A DNA stretch of 46,109 nucleotides from positions 1-46,109 of the forward strand of contig CAYYTU010000021.1 of the NCBI GenBank assembly GCA_964474655.1, in the 5' to 3' direction. This document shows positions 7,385-16,404 of this stretch, in pieces (position 1 is the first letter of the stretch; each line of letters starts with the position of its first letter). Source of the stretch: CAYYTU01 sp964474655. Lineage in GTDB: Bacteria; Chloroflexota; Anaerolineae; B4-G1. The notes beneath the pieces were generated by a model that was not told the DNA's origin, did no database searches, and saw only the letters and a program-made list of their open reading frames with translations. Both the position numbers and the translations under genes were made by a program.

Positions 7385-8542
7385 ATGCAGATATCTGCAG
7401 CCGACCGCCCACACATCGCCATCAACGCCCACCTCCTATCCGGTCAGGAGTCATACCGCAGCGCCGGGGTCCACCAATACATTTACCACTTGCTCCGCCA
7501 CCTGGCACAGAAGAACGCGGGACTGCGTTACACCGCCCTGTTAGGCGAAGGCAACCTTCCATCCGACGCCGCCATCCCCATCCAGCGCTCCCATTGGCCG
7601 ACCGACAGACCTTTCGCCCGCATCTTGTGGGAACAATTGGTCCAACCCCAGGTGTTACGCCAGATTGAGGCGGACGTGTTGCACGCGCCCGTCTTCGTGG
7701 GGCCGATCTTCGCACCTTGCCCGATGGTGGTCACCATCCACGATCTGAGCTTCATCCGCTTTCCAGAGCTCTTTCGAACCGCCAACCGGCTCTACCTGAC
7801 AGTGATGACGCGACTTTCTGCCCGACGTGCGCGACGCCTAATCGCCGTCTCCGCCCACGCCGCTTCGGAGAGCGCAGAGCTGCTGGGAGTGTCCCGGGAG
7901 CGCATCAACGTAATCTACCACGGCGTCGATCCACGATTCCGCCCCCTGCCGGACGAAGCAATTGACGCCTTCCGCCAGAAGCAGAGCATACCGGAACGCT
8001 TCGTGTTATTTGTGGGCACGCTGGAGCCCCGCAAGAACCTCTCGCGGCTGGTGGAGGCCTTCGCCCGCATTCAGGACCAGCAAACGAGGCTTATTCTGGT
8101 GGGCGGAAGGGGCTGGCTCTACGACGACTTGTTCGCCGACGTAGAGACGCTGGGGCTCGAGGAGCGGGTCACGTTCACCGGATACGTGCCCAACGAAGAC
8201 TTGCCGCTCTGGTACAACGCGGCGACGGTGCTAGCCTACCCATCGCTATACGAAGGGTTTGGGCTTCCAGTGCTGGAAGCGCAGGCGTGCGGAACGCCGG
8301 TGCTCACTTCCAACGTCTCCTCGCTGCCAGAAGCAGCTGGCGACGCCGGTATGCTGGTCGATCCTTATCACGTGGAGGCAATAGCCGAGGGACTGAATGC
8401 TCTGTTGACGGATGAGGTGCAACGCCAGACGCTACGTGAAGCGGGGTTAGCCCACGCACGGGGGTATACGTGGGCGCACACCGCCCGCGAGACGGCGGAC
8501 GTCTATCGGAGAGCGGTCAGTACGCCTGGTGAAGGGGGGTAG
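7385..8542 (+). CDS. Glycosyltransferase family 4 (GT-B fold)
   Basis: A 385-residue retaining glycosyltransferase of the GT4/RfaB type. The N-terminal Rossmann domain contains SAGVHQYIYHLLRHL and VVTIHDLSFIRFPE. The C-terminal donor-binding domain contains GTLEPRKNLSRLVEAF and the E-x7-E-type signature YEGFGLPVLEAQACGTPV. It probably uses a nucleotide-sugar to extend a lipid-linked or surface glycan. It is followed immediately by the polyprenyl-phosphate sugar transferase, so the two likely make one exopolysaccharide or glycan pathway. The protein at 31806 is a paralogue with the same motifs. The exact sugar and acceptor are unknown. Confidence 0.88.
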   Translation: MQISAADRPHIAINAHLLSGQESYRSAGVHQYIYHLLRHLAQKNAGLRYTALLGEGNLPSDAAIPIQRSHWPTDRPFARILWEQLVQPQVLRQIEADVLHAPVFVGPIFAPCPMVVTIHDLSFIRFPELFRTANRLYLTVMTRLSARRARRLIAVSAHAASESAELLGVSRERINVIYHGVDPRFRPLPDEAIDAFRQKQSIPERFVLFVGTLEPRKNLSRLVEAFARIQDQQTRLILVGGRGWLYDDLFADVETLGLEERVTFTGYVPNEDLPLWYNAATVLAYPSLYEGFGLPVLEAQACGTPVLTSNVSSLPEAAGDAGMLVDPYHVEAIAEGLNALLTDEVQRQTLREAGLAHARGYTWAHTARETADVYRRAVSTPGEGG

Positions 8543-8543
8543 T

Positions 8544-9959
8544 ATGCATTCGCATCGGCGGGTGCCCTGGTGGGTCGTCGTCTCCGACATGGTGCTGATC
8601 AACGTCAGTATGATACTGGCCCATCGGCTGCGCTACGAGCTCCAATGGTTCCGCGACATCAGCTTCTACCACCCCTCATCGGCCTATCTACCTTTCGGTC
8701 TGCTGCTCACGGCGTTGATGTTGTTGACATTCCGCATAGATCGTGTATATCAGCGTTGGCCCGCTCGCCAATGGCTTGATCAAGTCTACCGCATCACCAA
8801 CTCGACGGCTAAGTCAACGGTGGTGATGCTGGCCGTCACTTTCGTGATGCAGCCGCGAGGCTACTCTCGCCTTCTGTTCGTCGAAGCCGGATTCATCACC
8901 ATCCTCTTGCTGGCGATGTCCCGCGCCTTTCAGAACGCCATCATCGGGCGGCTATACACACGGGGCATCGGGGTGAAGCGAGTGATCATCGTCGGCGCCG
9001 GCGAGATAGGCCGCACCGTGATGCGCACGGTGGTAGCCCGCCCCGAGCTGGGGTACCATATCATCGGCTTCGTGGACGACAACCCAGAAAAAGGGGAGAA
9101 CGATATCGGGCGCTTCAAGGGCCTGGGTGCGACGAGTAACCTCCCCCAACTCATCTCGGAAAAAGAAGTCGACGAGGTCATCGTCACTCTGCCCTGGATG
9201 TATCATCGGAAGATTATGAACATCGTGCGTACGTGCAAGCGGCAGAACGTCGAGGCTTACATCGTGCCCGATCTGTTCCAGATGAGCCTCAGCCGCGTCG
9301 ACGTAGATGACCTGGGAGGCGTGCCGCTGGTCGGCGTCCGAGAAGTTGGGTTTGGGCGCAAGACGCGTCTGCTCAAACGAGCAATTGATATCATCGGATC
9401 CATCACTGTCCTGACGCTGGGCGCTCCCTTGCTGGGCTTGATCGCGCTGGCGATTCGGCTCGATTCGCCCGGCCCGATCTTCTTCCGGCAAACCCGCGTG
9501 GGTGCCAACGGCGATCGCTTCCGCATCTACAAGTTTCGCTCGATGTACGAAGGGGCCGATGAGATGATGGACGAGCTCGAAGAGATGAACGAAGCCGACG
9601 GTCCCATCTTCAAGATCAAGGACGATCCACGCGTGACGCGTGTGGGCAAGATGCTGCGCCGCACCAGCCTGGACGAGCTGCCCCAGCTGCTGAACGTGGT
9701 GCGCGGCGAGATGAGCCTGGTGGGCCCGCGCCCGCCTCTGCCAGCGGAGGTCAGCAGATATATGGAATGGCACAAGAAACGTCTGGAGGTTCGACCCGGG
9801 ATGACCGGCCTGTGGCAAGTCAGCGGCCGTAGCCTGCTCAACTTCGATGATATGGTACTGCTCGATATCTACTACATCGAGAATTGGTCGCTCTGGCTCG
9901 ACATCAAGATTCTGCTGCGCACCATCCCGGAGGTGCTGTTCGGCAACGGCGCCTATTGA
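8544..9959 (+). CDS. Exopolysaccharide polyprenyl glycosylphosphotransferase
   Basis: A 471-residue membrane protein that transfers a sugar-1-phosphate to undecaprenyl phosphate, starting a surface glycan. About four transmembrane helices lie in residues 1-125. A Rossmann-like middle domain contains VIIVGAGEIGRTVMR. The C-terminal bacterial sugar transferase domain (about 275-470) contains RAIDIIGS, a membrane re-entrant segment, DSPGPIFFRQTRVG, RIYKFRSMY, TSLDELPQLLNVVRGEMSLVGPRP and RPGMTGLWQVSGRS. ATG 8544 is chosen because GAAGGGGGG lies just upstream; the open frame extends to GTG 8529, inside the previous gene. The close spacing to the GT4 gene implies one operon. Confidence 0.92.
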   Translation: MHSHRRVPWWVVVSDMVLINVSMILAHRLRYELQWFRDISFYHPSSAYLPFGLLLTALMLLTFRIDRVYQRWPARQWLDQVYRITNSTAKSTVVMLAVTFVMQPRGYSRLLFVEAGFITILLLAMSRAFQNAIIGRLYTRGIGVKRVIIVGAGEIGRTVMRTVVARPELGYHIIGFVDDNPEKGENDIGRFKGLGATSNLPQLISEKEVDEVIVTLPWMYHRKIMNIVRTCKRQNVEAYIVPDLFQMSLSRVDVDDLGGVPLVGVREVGFGRKTRLLKRAIDIIGSITVLTLGAPLLGLIALAIRLDSPGPIFFRQTRVGANGDRFRIYKFRSMYEGADEMMDELEEMNEADGPIFKIKDDPRVTRVGKMLRRTSLDELPQLLNVVRGEMSLVGPRPPLPAEVSRYMEWHKKRLEVRPGMTGLWQVSGRSLLNFDDMVLLDIYYIENWSLWLDIKILLRTIPEVLFGNGAY

Positions 9960-10018
9960 AGCTATTGCTTACTCCAGCAAACCTGTTATACTACACGAAA
10001 GCAGAGGAGGAGCCATTT

Positions 10019-10414
10019 ATGGAAGAGATTACAGTTTCTACACGAGGTCATCAGAGCTTTCACGATATCACGAGCAAGGTAGAATCAGTAGTCAGCAACG
10101 CCGGGGTAGAGGAGGGGATCTGCTTCGTCTTCTGCCCGCATACGACGGCTGGCGTGACGCTGAACGAGAACTGGGACGCTAGCGTGAAGCACGACATCGG
10201 CGTGGGCCTGGACAAGATCTCCCCGTCCCGCCCCGAGTATCGTCACGGCGAGGGGAACTCTCCGGCGCACCTCAAGAGCTCGCTCGTCGGCGCGTCGCAG
10301 TTCGTGCCGATTGAGAACGGAAAGTTGATGCTGGGCCGCTGGCAGGGCATCTACCTGACCGAGTTCGACGGCCCGCGCACGCGCAAGGTCTACGTCAAAG
10401 TGATGGTAGGCTAA
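10019..10414 (+). CDS. YjbQ/UPF0047 family protein (secondary thiamine-phosphate synthase type)
   Basis: A 131-residue protein of the YjbQ family. The signature CPHTTAGVTLNEN (about 39-51), an Asp/Glu-rich stretch, RHGEGNSPAHLKSSL (about 78-92) and GRWQGIYLTEFDGPR near the C-terminus provide the conserved His and acidic residues of the family site. E. coli YjbQ has weak thiamine-phosphate synthase activity; the physiological role is uncertain. ATG 10019 has an excellent Shine-Dalgarno (AGAGGAGG) 8 bases upstream; longer open frames upstream run into the sugar transferase. The lower-GC restriction-modification pair follows after 36 bases. Confidence 0.88.
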   Translation: MEEITVSTRGHQSFHDITSKVESVVSNAGVEEGICFVFCPHTTAGVTLNENWDASVKHDIGVGLDKISPSRPEYRHGEGNSPAHLKSSLVGASQFVPIENGKLMLGRWQGIYLTEFDGPRTRKVYVKVMVG

Positions 10415-10450
10415 ACAGTAGCGGGTATATGAACGTTAGGCTAGGTACGT

Positions 10451-11458
10451 ATGGTTAATGAAGATAACAACACCTTGAAACATTTAGCAAAAACAATCTA
10501 TTCATTGCCTAAAGAGGATCGAGCGCATTTATCGGAGATGTTGGAAAGCTACGGCGTAGAAACGACACAAGCGCGACAGTTATCGCTGTTACCCGATATT
10601 GGCGAAGAAGAGGCACGGCAAAGAAAGCAAGCCGCGAAAGGGAATTACCATCCTAACAACAAGCTCAACGATTTGGCCGGCAATGAGTGGGTCTACTTTA
10701 CCAAGACTGTGTTGCGAACCTCATATCCTTCTGAGCTGGGCCACGACCTGCGGAAGCAGCACTACGCTAATAAACCCCCTGCCCTTATGCAGGAAATCAT
10801 AGAGTTTTTCACTAAGCACAGTCAAACAGTACTCGATCCTTTCGCCGGCGTGGGCGGGACACTATTGGGCGCAAGTCTTTGTGGACGAAAAGCAGTGGGC
10901 ATCGAGCTGGAGCAGCACTGGCTTGATACCTATCGAGAGGTCTGCCGCCGTGAGCACATAGAGACACAAGAAACTATCTGCGGCGATTGTTTGGAAGTGA
11001 TGCCTCGTATGGTCGAAGAAGGCCGTTTATTCGATGCCATTATCACCGATCCGCCTTATAGCCCGGCATTGGAAAAAACGATGTGCGATGGCAAGTATGG
11101 ACGGAGCAACCGCGAAAGCGCTTTCGATTCCTTCTCAACCTCATCTCGCGATCTGCGTAACTCGGCCACATTTGATGAATTCTATGATCGGATGGAGAAA
11201 GTCGGGCATTGGTTCTTCAAATTGCTCAAGCCGGAAAAATATGCTATCGTGATGATTCGTGATTCATATCAAGACAGTCAATATATTCCAGCCTCCTTTT
11301 ACGTCGCTGAACGGTTTCGTAAACAAGGGCTTACGTTCAAGGGTATAAAGATTTGGTATCAAACTGGCGCCCCCGTAAGGCCCTATGGATACCCTTACGC
11401 CTTTGTTCCCAATATCGTGCATCATAACATTTTAGTCTTTAGGAAACCGAAAGGATAA
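10451..11458 (+). CDS. DNA (adenine-N6 or cytosine-N4) methyltransferase
   Basis: A 335-residue SAM-dependent DNA methyltransferase. The SAM-binding motif I is DPFAGVGGT (129-137), preceded by the motif-X-like segment KPPALMQEIIEFF. The catalytic motif IV is TDPPYSP (199-205). Having motif I before DPPY distinguishes it from the beta class. The N-terminal 75 residues are polar and unassigned. It lies 6 bases upstream of an AlwI-like endonuclease, so it most likely protects the host site of that enzyme. Base composition is visibly more AT-rich than the flanking genes, with codons such as TTA, ATA and AAA, a sign of transfer as a cassette. Confidence 0.9.
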   Translation: MVNEDNNTLKHLAKTIYSLPKEDRAHLSEMLESYGVETTQARQLSLLPDIGEEEARQRKQAAKGNYHPNNKLNDLAGNEWVYFTKTVLRTSYPSELGHDLRKQHYANKPPALMQEIIEFFTKHSQTVLDPFAGVGGTLLGASLCGRKAVGIELEQHWLDTYREVCRREHIETQETICGDCLEVMPRMVEEGRLFDAIITDPPYSPALEKTMCDGKYGRSNRESAFDSFSTSSRDLRNSATFDEFYDRMEKVGHWFFKLLKPEKYAIVMIRDSYQDSQYIPASFYVAERFRKQGLTFKGIKIWYQTGAPVRPYGYPYAFVPNIVHHNILVFRKPKG

Positions 11459-11464
11459 GGTGCG

Positions 11465-13177
11465 ATGTCTGGAGCACTCACCAGAACGTGGTTTATGACC
11501 ACCTCACCTCGTAACCCAGCTAAAATACGTCAGGAACTTGATCTTTTGTCTCAATTTGATGGCAAGAACTGGCGAGAAAAGGATGAACAAGATCAACTAA
11601 TTCATCAGCTAGAATTTGCCAACCTGCTCGCCGCAAGTGATTTCTTCGAGGGGAGTATCTCGGAGCGTTACCCTACCTTTGCCGCGCGTGATCGCCTCCG
11701 GGCACCGAAGATGCTCGGCTTTGCATACGTAGATGAAAATGGTCTTCTTCACATCACGCCTGCTGGTTGGCAACTGATCCAGGGGAAACGTGTGAATGAT
11801 TTGTTCCTCCGTCAGTTGCTCAAGTGGCAGTTTCCTTCATGGCAACACGGAGGTAACCCAAGAACAAGCTGGCGATACGAATCCTTTCTAGCGGCAGGAG
11901 GACAGCCATTCCGCGAAACTTTACACGTGACACTGGAATTGGACGGCGTGACGAAGGACGAGTTCGCCATCTTCCTGCTACCGTGCCTGAGCCCTGATGC
12001 TTTCAGTCAAGCCCCATCAAAAATTCGTCGGTTCCGACGGGAGCTTAGCGCTACTTCAGGTACTCGTCCACGTAAGGAGTTTATCCTCCAGACCTATGCA
12101 GACGAATTACGTCGTGTCTACGCAAAAGATATTGAAGAGGGAAGAGTAAGCACCCGTGAAACACCAGCCAGGGAAGGTGAAGAGCTGCAACACTTCCTGA
12201 ACACCAAACGCCGTAATCTGCTCGATTATGCCGATGCCGCAATACGCTATTTCCGCTACACGGGCCTATTCACGCGACGCGGCAGCAAATTGGTGGTATC
12301 CAACGCAACAGACGCCAGGCGACTTCTTGAAGAATTAGAACTGCCCCTCAATACTGATTATGAAAACCCTGCCGGTTTTTACGACTATCTGGGCAATCCA
12401 ACTATTCCGCAGTTTCCGTGGGAGCGACCTGCCGAATTAGTCAAGCGCTTAGCGCGACTACGAGACCAGCTTGAACAACTGTCAGAAGCATTGGGCAGAC
12501 CCACTCCCGCTTTCCCCGCCGTTTCTATCGACGAGCAATGCCAGTGGGCAGAAGAACAATTGAACGCGCTGCAATTGGAGAAATTGCGTCTGGATTGGAC
12601 GCCGCAGAAGATCATACAATGCTTTGATGATATTCTACACCGCCGCGTTTCTGTCCCATCGCTCTTTATGGAGTGGAACATGTGGCGAGCCTTTCTCCAT
12701 CTAAATCGCTACTGCTCGCTACAACCCAATTTCTCACTCGATCTTGAATGGCTACCTATCTCCCACGCTGGAGGGCGCGAACCCGACATTGAATTGATCT
12801 ACTGTGGCAAGTATGCTGTGGCCGTTGAAGTGACCCTCTCACGAGGAAACCGGCAGTTCGCCACAGAAACTGAGCCTGTCACGCGACACGTGGAACGATT
12901 TCAAGAGAGAGTTGACATAGAAACTTTCGGACTGTTCGTCGCTCCAACGCTCAACGAAAGCACCGCTGATTGGTTTCAGTACAACGCAAGGCGGAAAGGT
13001 ATTGCAGTAATACCACTGACCTTGCAGCAATTCAAAACATTACTGAACGTATGGTCAGATGACTTTTCACCTGAACAGCTGTATGACTTGCTGACAGAAG
13101 GACACCAAACTTGCCTGGAAACAGAAGATGCACCTTCCTGGCTTAATCGAATGCAACAAATTGTCGCTGATCAATAA
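11465..13177 (+). CDS. AlwI-like type II restriction endonuclease
   Basis: A 570-residue protein. The N-terminus, MTTSPRNPAKIRQELDLLSQFDGKNW, resembles the opening of the RE_AlwI family (type IIS enzymes and related nickases). The C-terminal domain holds a PD-(D/E)xK-like site, GREPDIELIYCG with Asp441 and AVEVTLSRG with Glu455, where the usual Lys position is Thr. This E-x-T form is what I recall for the AlwI family. It is followed by RHVERFQERV and a winged region ending in PLTLQQFKTLL. It is coupled to the methyltransferase (6-base gap) and shares its low GC. The cleavage sequence cannot be read from the protein. It ends 6 bases before a radical SAM gene of typical host composition. Confidence 0.72.
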   Translation: MSGALTRTWFMTTSPRNPAKIRQELDLLSQFDGKNWREKDEQDQLIHQLEFANLLAASDFFEGSISERYPTFAARDRLRAPKMLGFAYVDENGLLHITPAGWQLIQGKRVNDLFLRQLLKWQFPSWQHGGNPRTSWRYESFLAAGGQPFRETLHVTLELDGVTKDEFAIFLLPCLSPDAFSQAPSKIRRFRRELSATSGTRPRKEFILQTYADELRRVYAKDIEEGRVSTRETPAREGEELQHFLNTKRRNLLDYADAAIRYFRYTGLFTRRGSKLVVSNATDARRLLEELELPLNTDYENPAGFYDYLGNPTIPQFPWERPAELVKRLARLRDQLEQLSEALGRPTPAFPAVSIDEQCQWAEEQLNALQLEKLRLDWTPQKIIQCFDDILHRRVSVPSLFMEWNMWRAFLHLNRYCSLQPNFSLDLEWLPISHAGGREPDIELIYCGKYAVAVEVTLSRGNRQFATETEPVTRHVERFQERVDIETFGLFVAPTLNESTADWFQYNARRKGIAVIPLTLQQFKTLLNVWSDDFSPEQLYDLLTEGHQTCLETEDAPSWLNRMQQIVADQ

Positions 13178-13183
13178 ATTTCT

Positions 13184-15049
13184 ATGCCAACTGACCTGAA
13201 CCGACTCGAACGTATCCTGCCCACCGTGCGCACGCCCGGGCGATACGTCGGCGGGGAGTACAACAGCGTCGTCAAGGATTGGGACGCAATCCCCACCCGC
13301 GTCTGCCTCGCCTTCCCCGACATCTACGACCTGGGAATGTCCAACCTGGGACTGGCGCTCCTTTACGACGCGCTCAACGCGCTGCCGGACGTGTTGGCCG
13401 AGCGGACCTATCTGCCGTGGGTCGATATGATCAGCGCGATGCGCGAGGCCGGGATTCCGCTCTACAGCCTGGAGAACAAGCGACCGCTGACCGACTTCGA
13501 CCTCGTCGGGGTCAGCCTGCCCTACGAGCAGGTCTACACGAACCTGCTGGAGCTGCTCGACCTGGCGGGGATTCCGCTGCACGCCGCGGAACGGGACGAG
13601 CGGTATCCGCTCATCGTCGCCGGCGGTCACGCCACGTTCAACCCGGAGCCGGTAGCGGCGTTCATCGACGCCTTCGTCATCGGCGACGGCGAGGAGGCCA
13701 TCGTCGACGTGGTGCGGGCCTATGAGAAGACGCGTGACGAATCGCGCGAGGCTCAGCTGCGGGCGCTGGCCCAGGCGCCCGGCGTCTACGTGCCGCGCTT
13801 CTACGACGTGAGCTACCACAAAGACGGCACCATCGCCGCCATCGAGCCCAACGTCCCGGAGGCGTCGCGGCCCGTGCTGAAACGCGTGGTCTCCCCCCTG
13901 CCGCCGCCGCCGACGCGCTTGCTCGTCCCCACCGTCGACGTGAGCCACAACCGCGCGTCGATTGAGATCAGCCGCGGCTGCACGCGCGGCTGTCGCTTCT
14001 GCCAGGCCGGGATGATCGCGCGTCCCGTGCGCGAGCGCTCGGTCGAGGAGATTGTCGAGGCAACCGAGGCCATCGTGCGCGAGACCGGCTTCGACGAGCT
14101 GGGCTTGCTCTCGCTCTCGTCGTCCGACTACTCCGACATCGAAGGGCTGGTGGAGACGCTGATGGAACGCTTCGGCGACGAGCACCTTTCGCTCTCGCTG
14201 CCGGCGCTGCGAGCCGACAGTTTCTCCGTCGAGCTGGCGGACGCGATTGCAGAGGGGCGACACACGGGGTTCACCTTCGCCCCGGAGGCAGCCACCGCAC
14301 GGATGGAAAGCGTCATCAACAAGCAGATCCCGGCGCAGCAGATCTTCGACGTGGCCCGCCAGGTCTTCGAGCGCGGCTGGCGCACGATCAAACTCTACTT
14401 TATGATCGGGCTGCCGGGGGAGCGGATGGAGGACGTCGAGGCCATCGCCAAGATGGCCCAGATCGTGCGCACCATCGGGCGGCGCATACACCACAAGAAG
14501 ACGCAAGTCAACGTGAGCGTCAACACCTTCGTGCCGAAGCCACACACGCCGTTCCAATGGGCCCCGCTGGCGTCGAGCCGCTCGATCCGCCAGAAGCAGG
14601 CCCTTCTGCGGCGCGAGCTGCGCGGCGGCGGCCTGAAGCTGGACTACACCGACCCCGAGGAATCGCTGCTGGAGGCCGTGCTCGCGCGGGGCGACCGGCG
14701 ATTGAGCACCGTGATCGAGCAGGCCTGGCGCAATGGCGCTCGCTTCGACGCCTGGGGCGACCAGCGGGATTTCAGCGCCTGGATGCGGGCCTTCGGAAGC
14801 AGCGCCTCTTTCGCTCAGGCCGGGCTCGATCCCGATTTCTACGCCAGCCGCCAGCGCCGGCCCGACGAGCTCTTCCCCTGGGACGTGATCAGCATCGGCG
14901 TGCGCAAGCAGTATCTGCTGGAGGAATACGAACGCAGCCAGCACGGCGAGACCACGATCGATTGCCGCGAGCGCTGTCTGGGCTGTGGCATCCTGACCGC
15001 CTTCCCCGAGGAACGCTCGGAGACGTGGTGCTGCCCGGCGCCGGAGTGA
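13184..15049 (+). CDS. B12-binding-like radical SAM protein, TIGR03960 family
   Basis: A 621-residue protein. The N-terminal part has a cobalamin-binding-like Rossmann domain (SNLGLALLYDALN, VGVSLPYEQVYTNLLELLDLAGIPL, VAGGHATFNPEPVAAFIDAFVIGDGE). The radical SAM core carries the 4Fe-4S motif CTRGCRFC (Cys266, Cys270, Cys273), then ELGLLSLSSSDYSDIEGLV and the C-terminal FAPEAATARM ... TIKLYFMIGLPGE segments. It matches TIGR03960. Family function is not established; the usual partner is a TIGR03936 domain, either fused at the C-terminus or encoded next door. Here the partner gene is 1.36 kb downstream (16405), with a toxin remnant and an aminopeptidase in between. The start follows the endonuclease stop by 6 bases. 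Confidence 0.9.
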   Translation: MPTDLNRLERILPTVRTPGRYVGGEYNSVVKDWDAIPTRVCLAFPDIYDLGMSNLGLALLYDALNALPDVLAERTYLPWVDMISAMREAGIPLYSLENKRPLTDFDLVGVSLPYEQVYTNLLELLDLAGIPLHAAERDERYPLIVAGGHATFNPEPVAAFIDAFVIGDGEEAIVDVVRAYEKTRDESREAQLRALAQAPGVYVPRFYDVSYHKDGTIAAIEPNVPEASRPVLKRVVSPLPPPPTRLLVPTVDVSHNRASIEISRGCTRGCRFCQAGMIARPVRERSVEEIVEATEAIVRETGFDELGLLSLSSSDYSDIEGLVETLMERFGDEHLSLSLPALRADSFSVELADAIAEGRHTGFTFAPEAATARMESVINKQIPAQQIFDVARQVFERGWRTIKLYFMIGLPGERMEDVEAIAKMAQIVRTIGRRIHHKKTQVNVSVNTFVPKPHTPFQWAPLASSRSIRQKQALLRRELRGGGLKLDYTDPEESLLEAVLARGDRRLSTVIEQAWRNGARFDAWGDQRDFSAWMRAFGSSASFAQAGLDPDFYASRQRRPDELFPWDVISIGVRKQYLLEEYERSQHGETTIDCRERCLGCGILTAFPEERSETWCCPAPE

Positions 15050-15057
15050 ATTAGTAA

Positions 15058-15264
15058 AATGGTCAGCGAAAGTACGCCTATCACTGGATGGAAGCCGACG
15101 GCTCACTGCGAAGTCGATGGGACAACGCACCTCATTGGCCAAACGTTGCCACAGCCCCACACCATATGCACCGACCTGAACAGCGCAACCTTGCTTCTTC
15201 GACCATCACGAACTTAGAGGACCTTCTCACATTCATTCAAGACTCGCTTACAAAGGAGCGATAG
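15058..15264 (+). pseudogene. Remnant of a TumE-type (DUF6516) toxin, C-terminal part only
   Basis: In the frame beginning at 15058 the DNA encodes about 68 residues without a start codon: KYAYHWMEADGSLRSRWDNAPH ... APHHMHRPEQ ... ITNLEDLLTFIQDSL, then TAG (15262-15264). The pattern YxYHW-x3-DG...RWDNAPHH...PHHxH...TLEDVLxxI is that of the DUF6516/TumE toxin family. A stop (TAA 15055-15057) lies directly upstream in frame and the N-terminal half of the family is absent, so this is a truncated relic. It fills the 215-base gap between the radical SAM gene and the M29 peptidase. No antitoxin is visible beside it. Confidence 0.65.
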
Positions 15265-16377
15265 ATGACAGATTCACGAATCGAAAAACTGGCCGACGTA
15301 CTGGTCAATTACTCAGTAGAAGTAGAGCCGGGCGACAAAGTATTGGTCACCGGAGACGTGGCGGCCGCGCCGCTGCTCCGGGCCGTCTACGTCCAGGTGC
15401 TGCAAGCCGGCGGTCATCCGCTGCTGATGCCCTCCCTGCCCAGCACCGAGGAGTTGTTCTACGAGCACGCATCGGATGAGCAACTGCAACACGTCCCGGA
15501 ACCGATCAAGCTGATCACCGAGACCTACGACGTACGCATCAACGTCCGCGGCACCGAGAACACCAAAGCGCTGAGCAACGTCGATCCAGCCAAGATGGTG
15601 CTGCGCAATCAGGCCCAGACCGAGCTGATGAAGACGTTTATGGAGCGCTCAGCCGCCGAGGAACTACGGTGGGTTACCACCCTATATCCAACTAACGCCT
15701 ACGCCCAGGACGCCGAGATGAGCCTCCACGAGTACGAGGACTTCGTCTACGGCGCCTGTATGCCGGCTATAGACGACCCCATCGGCTACTGGCAGGACTT
15801 CTCGGCCTGGCAACAAAGAATCGTCGATTGGCTGAAGGGCAAGGAGCACGTCCACGTCGTCGCGCCGGACACCGACCTGCGCCTGAGCATCGCCGGGCGC
15901 ACGTTCATCAACAGCGACGGCAAGGCGAATATGCCCAGCGGCGAGGTCTTCACCGGACCAGTGGAGAACAGCGTCGAGGGCCACGTCCGCTTCTCCTACC
16001 CGGCCATCCACCAGGGGCGCGAGGTGATGGGCGTGCAGCTCTGGTTCGAGGAAGGCCGAGTGGTGAAGGCGACCGCCGAGAAGAATGAGGAGTTCCTGCT
16101 CAAGACGCTCGACACCGACGAGGGCTCCCGCTACGTGGGCGAGTTCGCCATCGGCACCAACGAGGGCATCACCCGCTTCACAAGTCAGATTCTGTTCGAC
16201 GAGAAGATCAACGGCAGCTTCCACATGGCGTTGGGCGCGGGCTACCCAGAGACCGGCAGCCAGAACGAATCGGCCATCCACTGGGATATGATCTGCGATC
16301 TGCGCGACGGCGGCGAGATCTGGGTCGACGACGAGCTGTTGTATGAGAACGGCAAGTTCGCCATCGACTTCGACTGA
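15265..16377 (+). CDS. Aminopeptidase, peptidase family M29 (AmpS-like)
   Basis: A 370-residue M29 metallo-aminopeptidase. It begins RIEKLADVLVNYSVEVEPGDKVLVTGDVAAAPLLRAVY. Family features follow: an N-terminal domain, LRLSIAGRTFINSDGKANMPSGEVFTGPVENSVEGHVRFSYP with metal-ligand and catalytic acidic residues, GEFAIGTNEGITRFT, and the C-terminal metal site HMALGAGYPETG...NESAIHWDMICDLRDGGEIWVD. It removes N-terminal amino acids from peptides using a co-catalytic metal pair and is cytoplasmic (no signal). The Shine-Dalgarno AAAGGAG lies upstream. It separates the TIGR03960 and TIGR03936 genes; no functional link to them is known to me. Confidence 0.92.
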   Translation: MTDSRIEKLADVLVNYSVEVEPGDKVLVTGDVAAAPLLRAVYVQVLQAGGHPLLMPSLPSTEELFYEHASDEQLQHVPEPIKLITETYDVRINVRGTENTKALSNVDPAKMVLRNQAQTELMKTFMERSAAEELRWVTTLYPTNAYAQDAEMSLHEYEDFVYGACMPAIDDPIGYWQDFSAWQQRIVDWLKGKEHVHVVAPDTDLRLSIAGRTFINSDGKANMPSGEVFTGPVENSVEGHVRFSYPAIHQGREVMGVQLWFEEGRVVKATAEKNEEFLLKTLDTDEGSRYVGEFAIGTNEGITRFTSQILFDEKINGSFHMALGAGYPETGSQNESAIHWDMICDLRDGGEIWVDDELLYENGKFAIDFD

Positions 16378-16404
16378 TACAGAATACGCGATACACAACA
16401 CATA

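Noticed and set aside
13067..15160. A 697-codon open frame on the minus strand
   Set aside because: It lies opposite the radical SAM gene and the end of the endonuclease gene. Its composition is His/Arg/Gln/Gly-rich with no recognisable domain, a typical antisense shadow of a high-GC gene.
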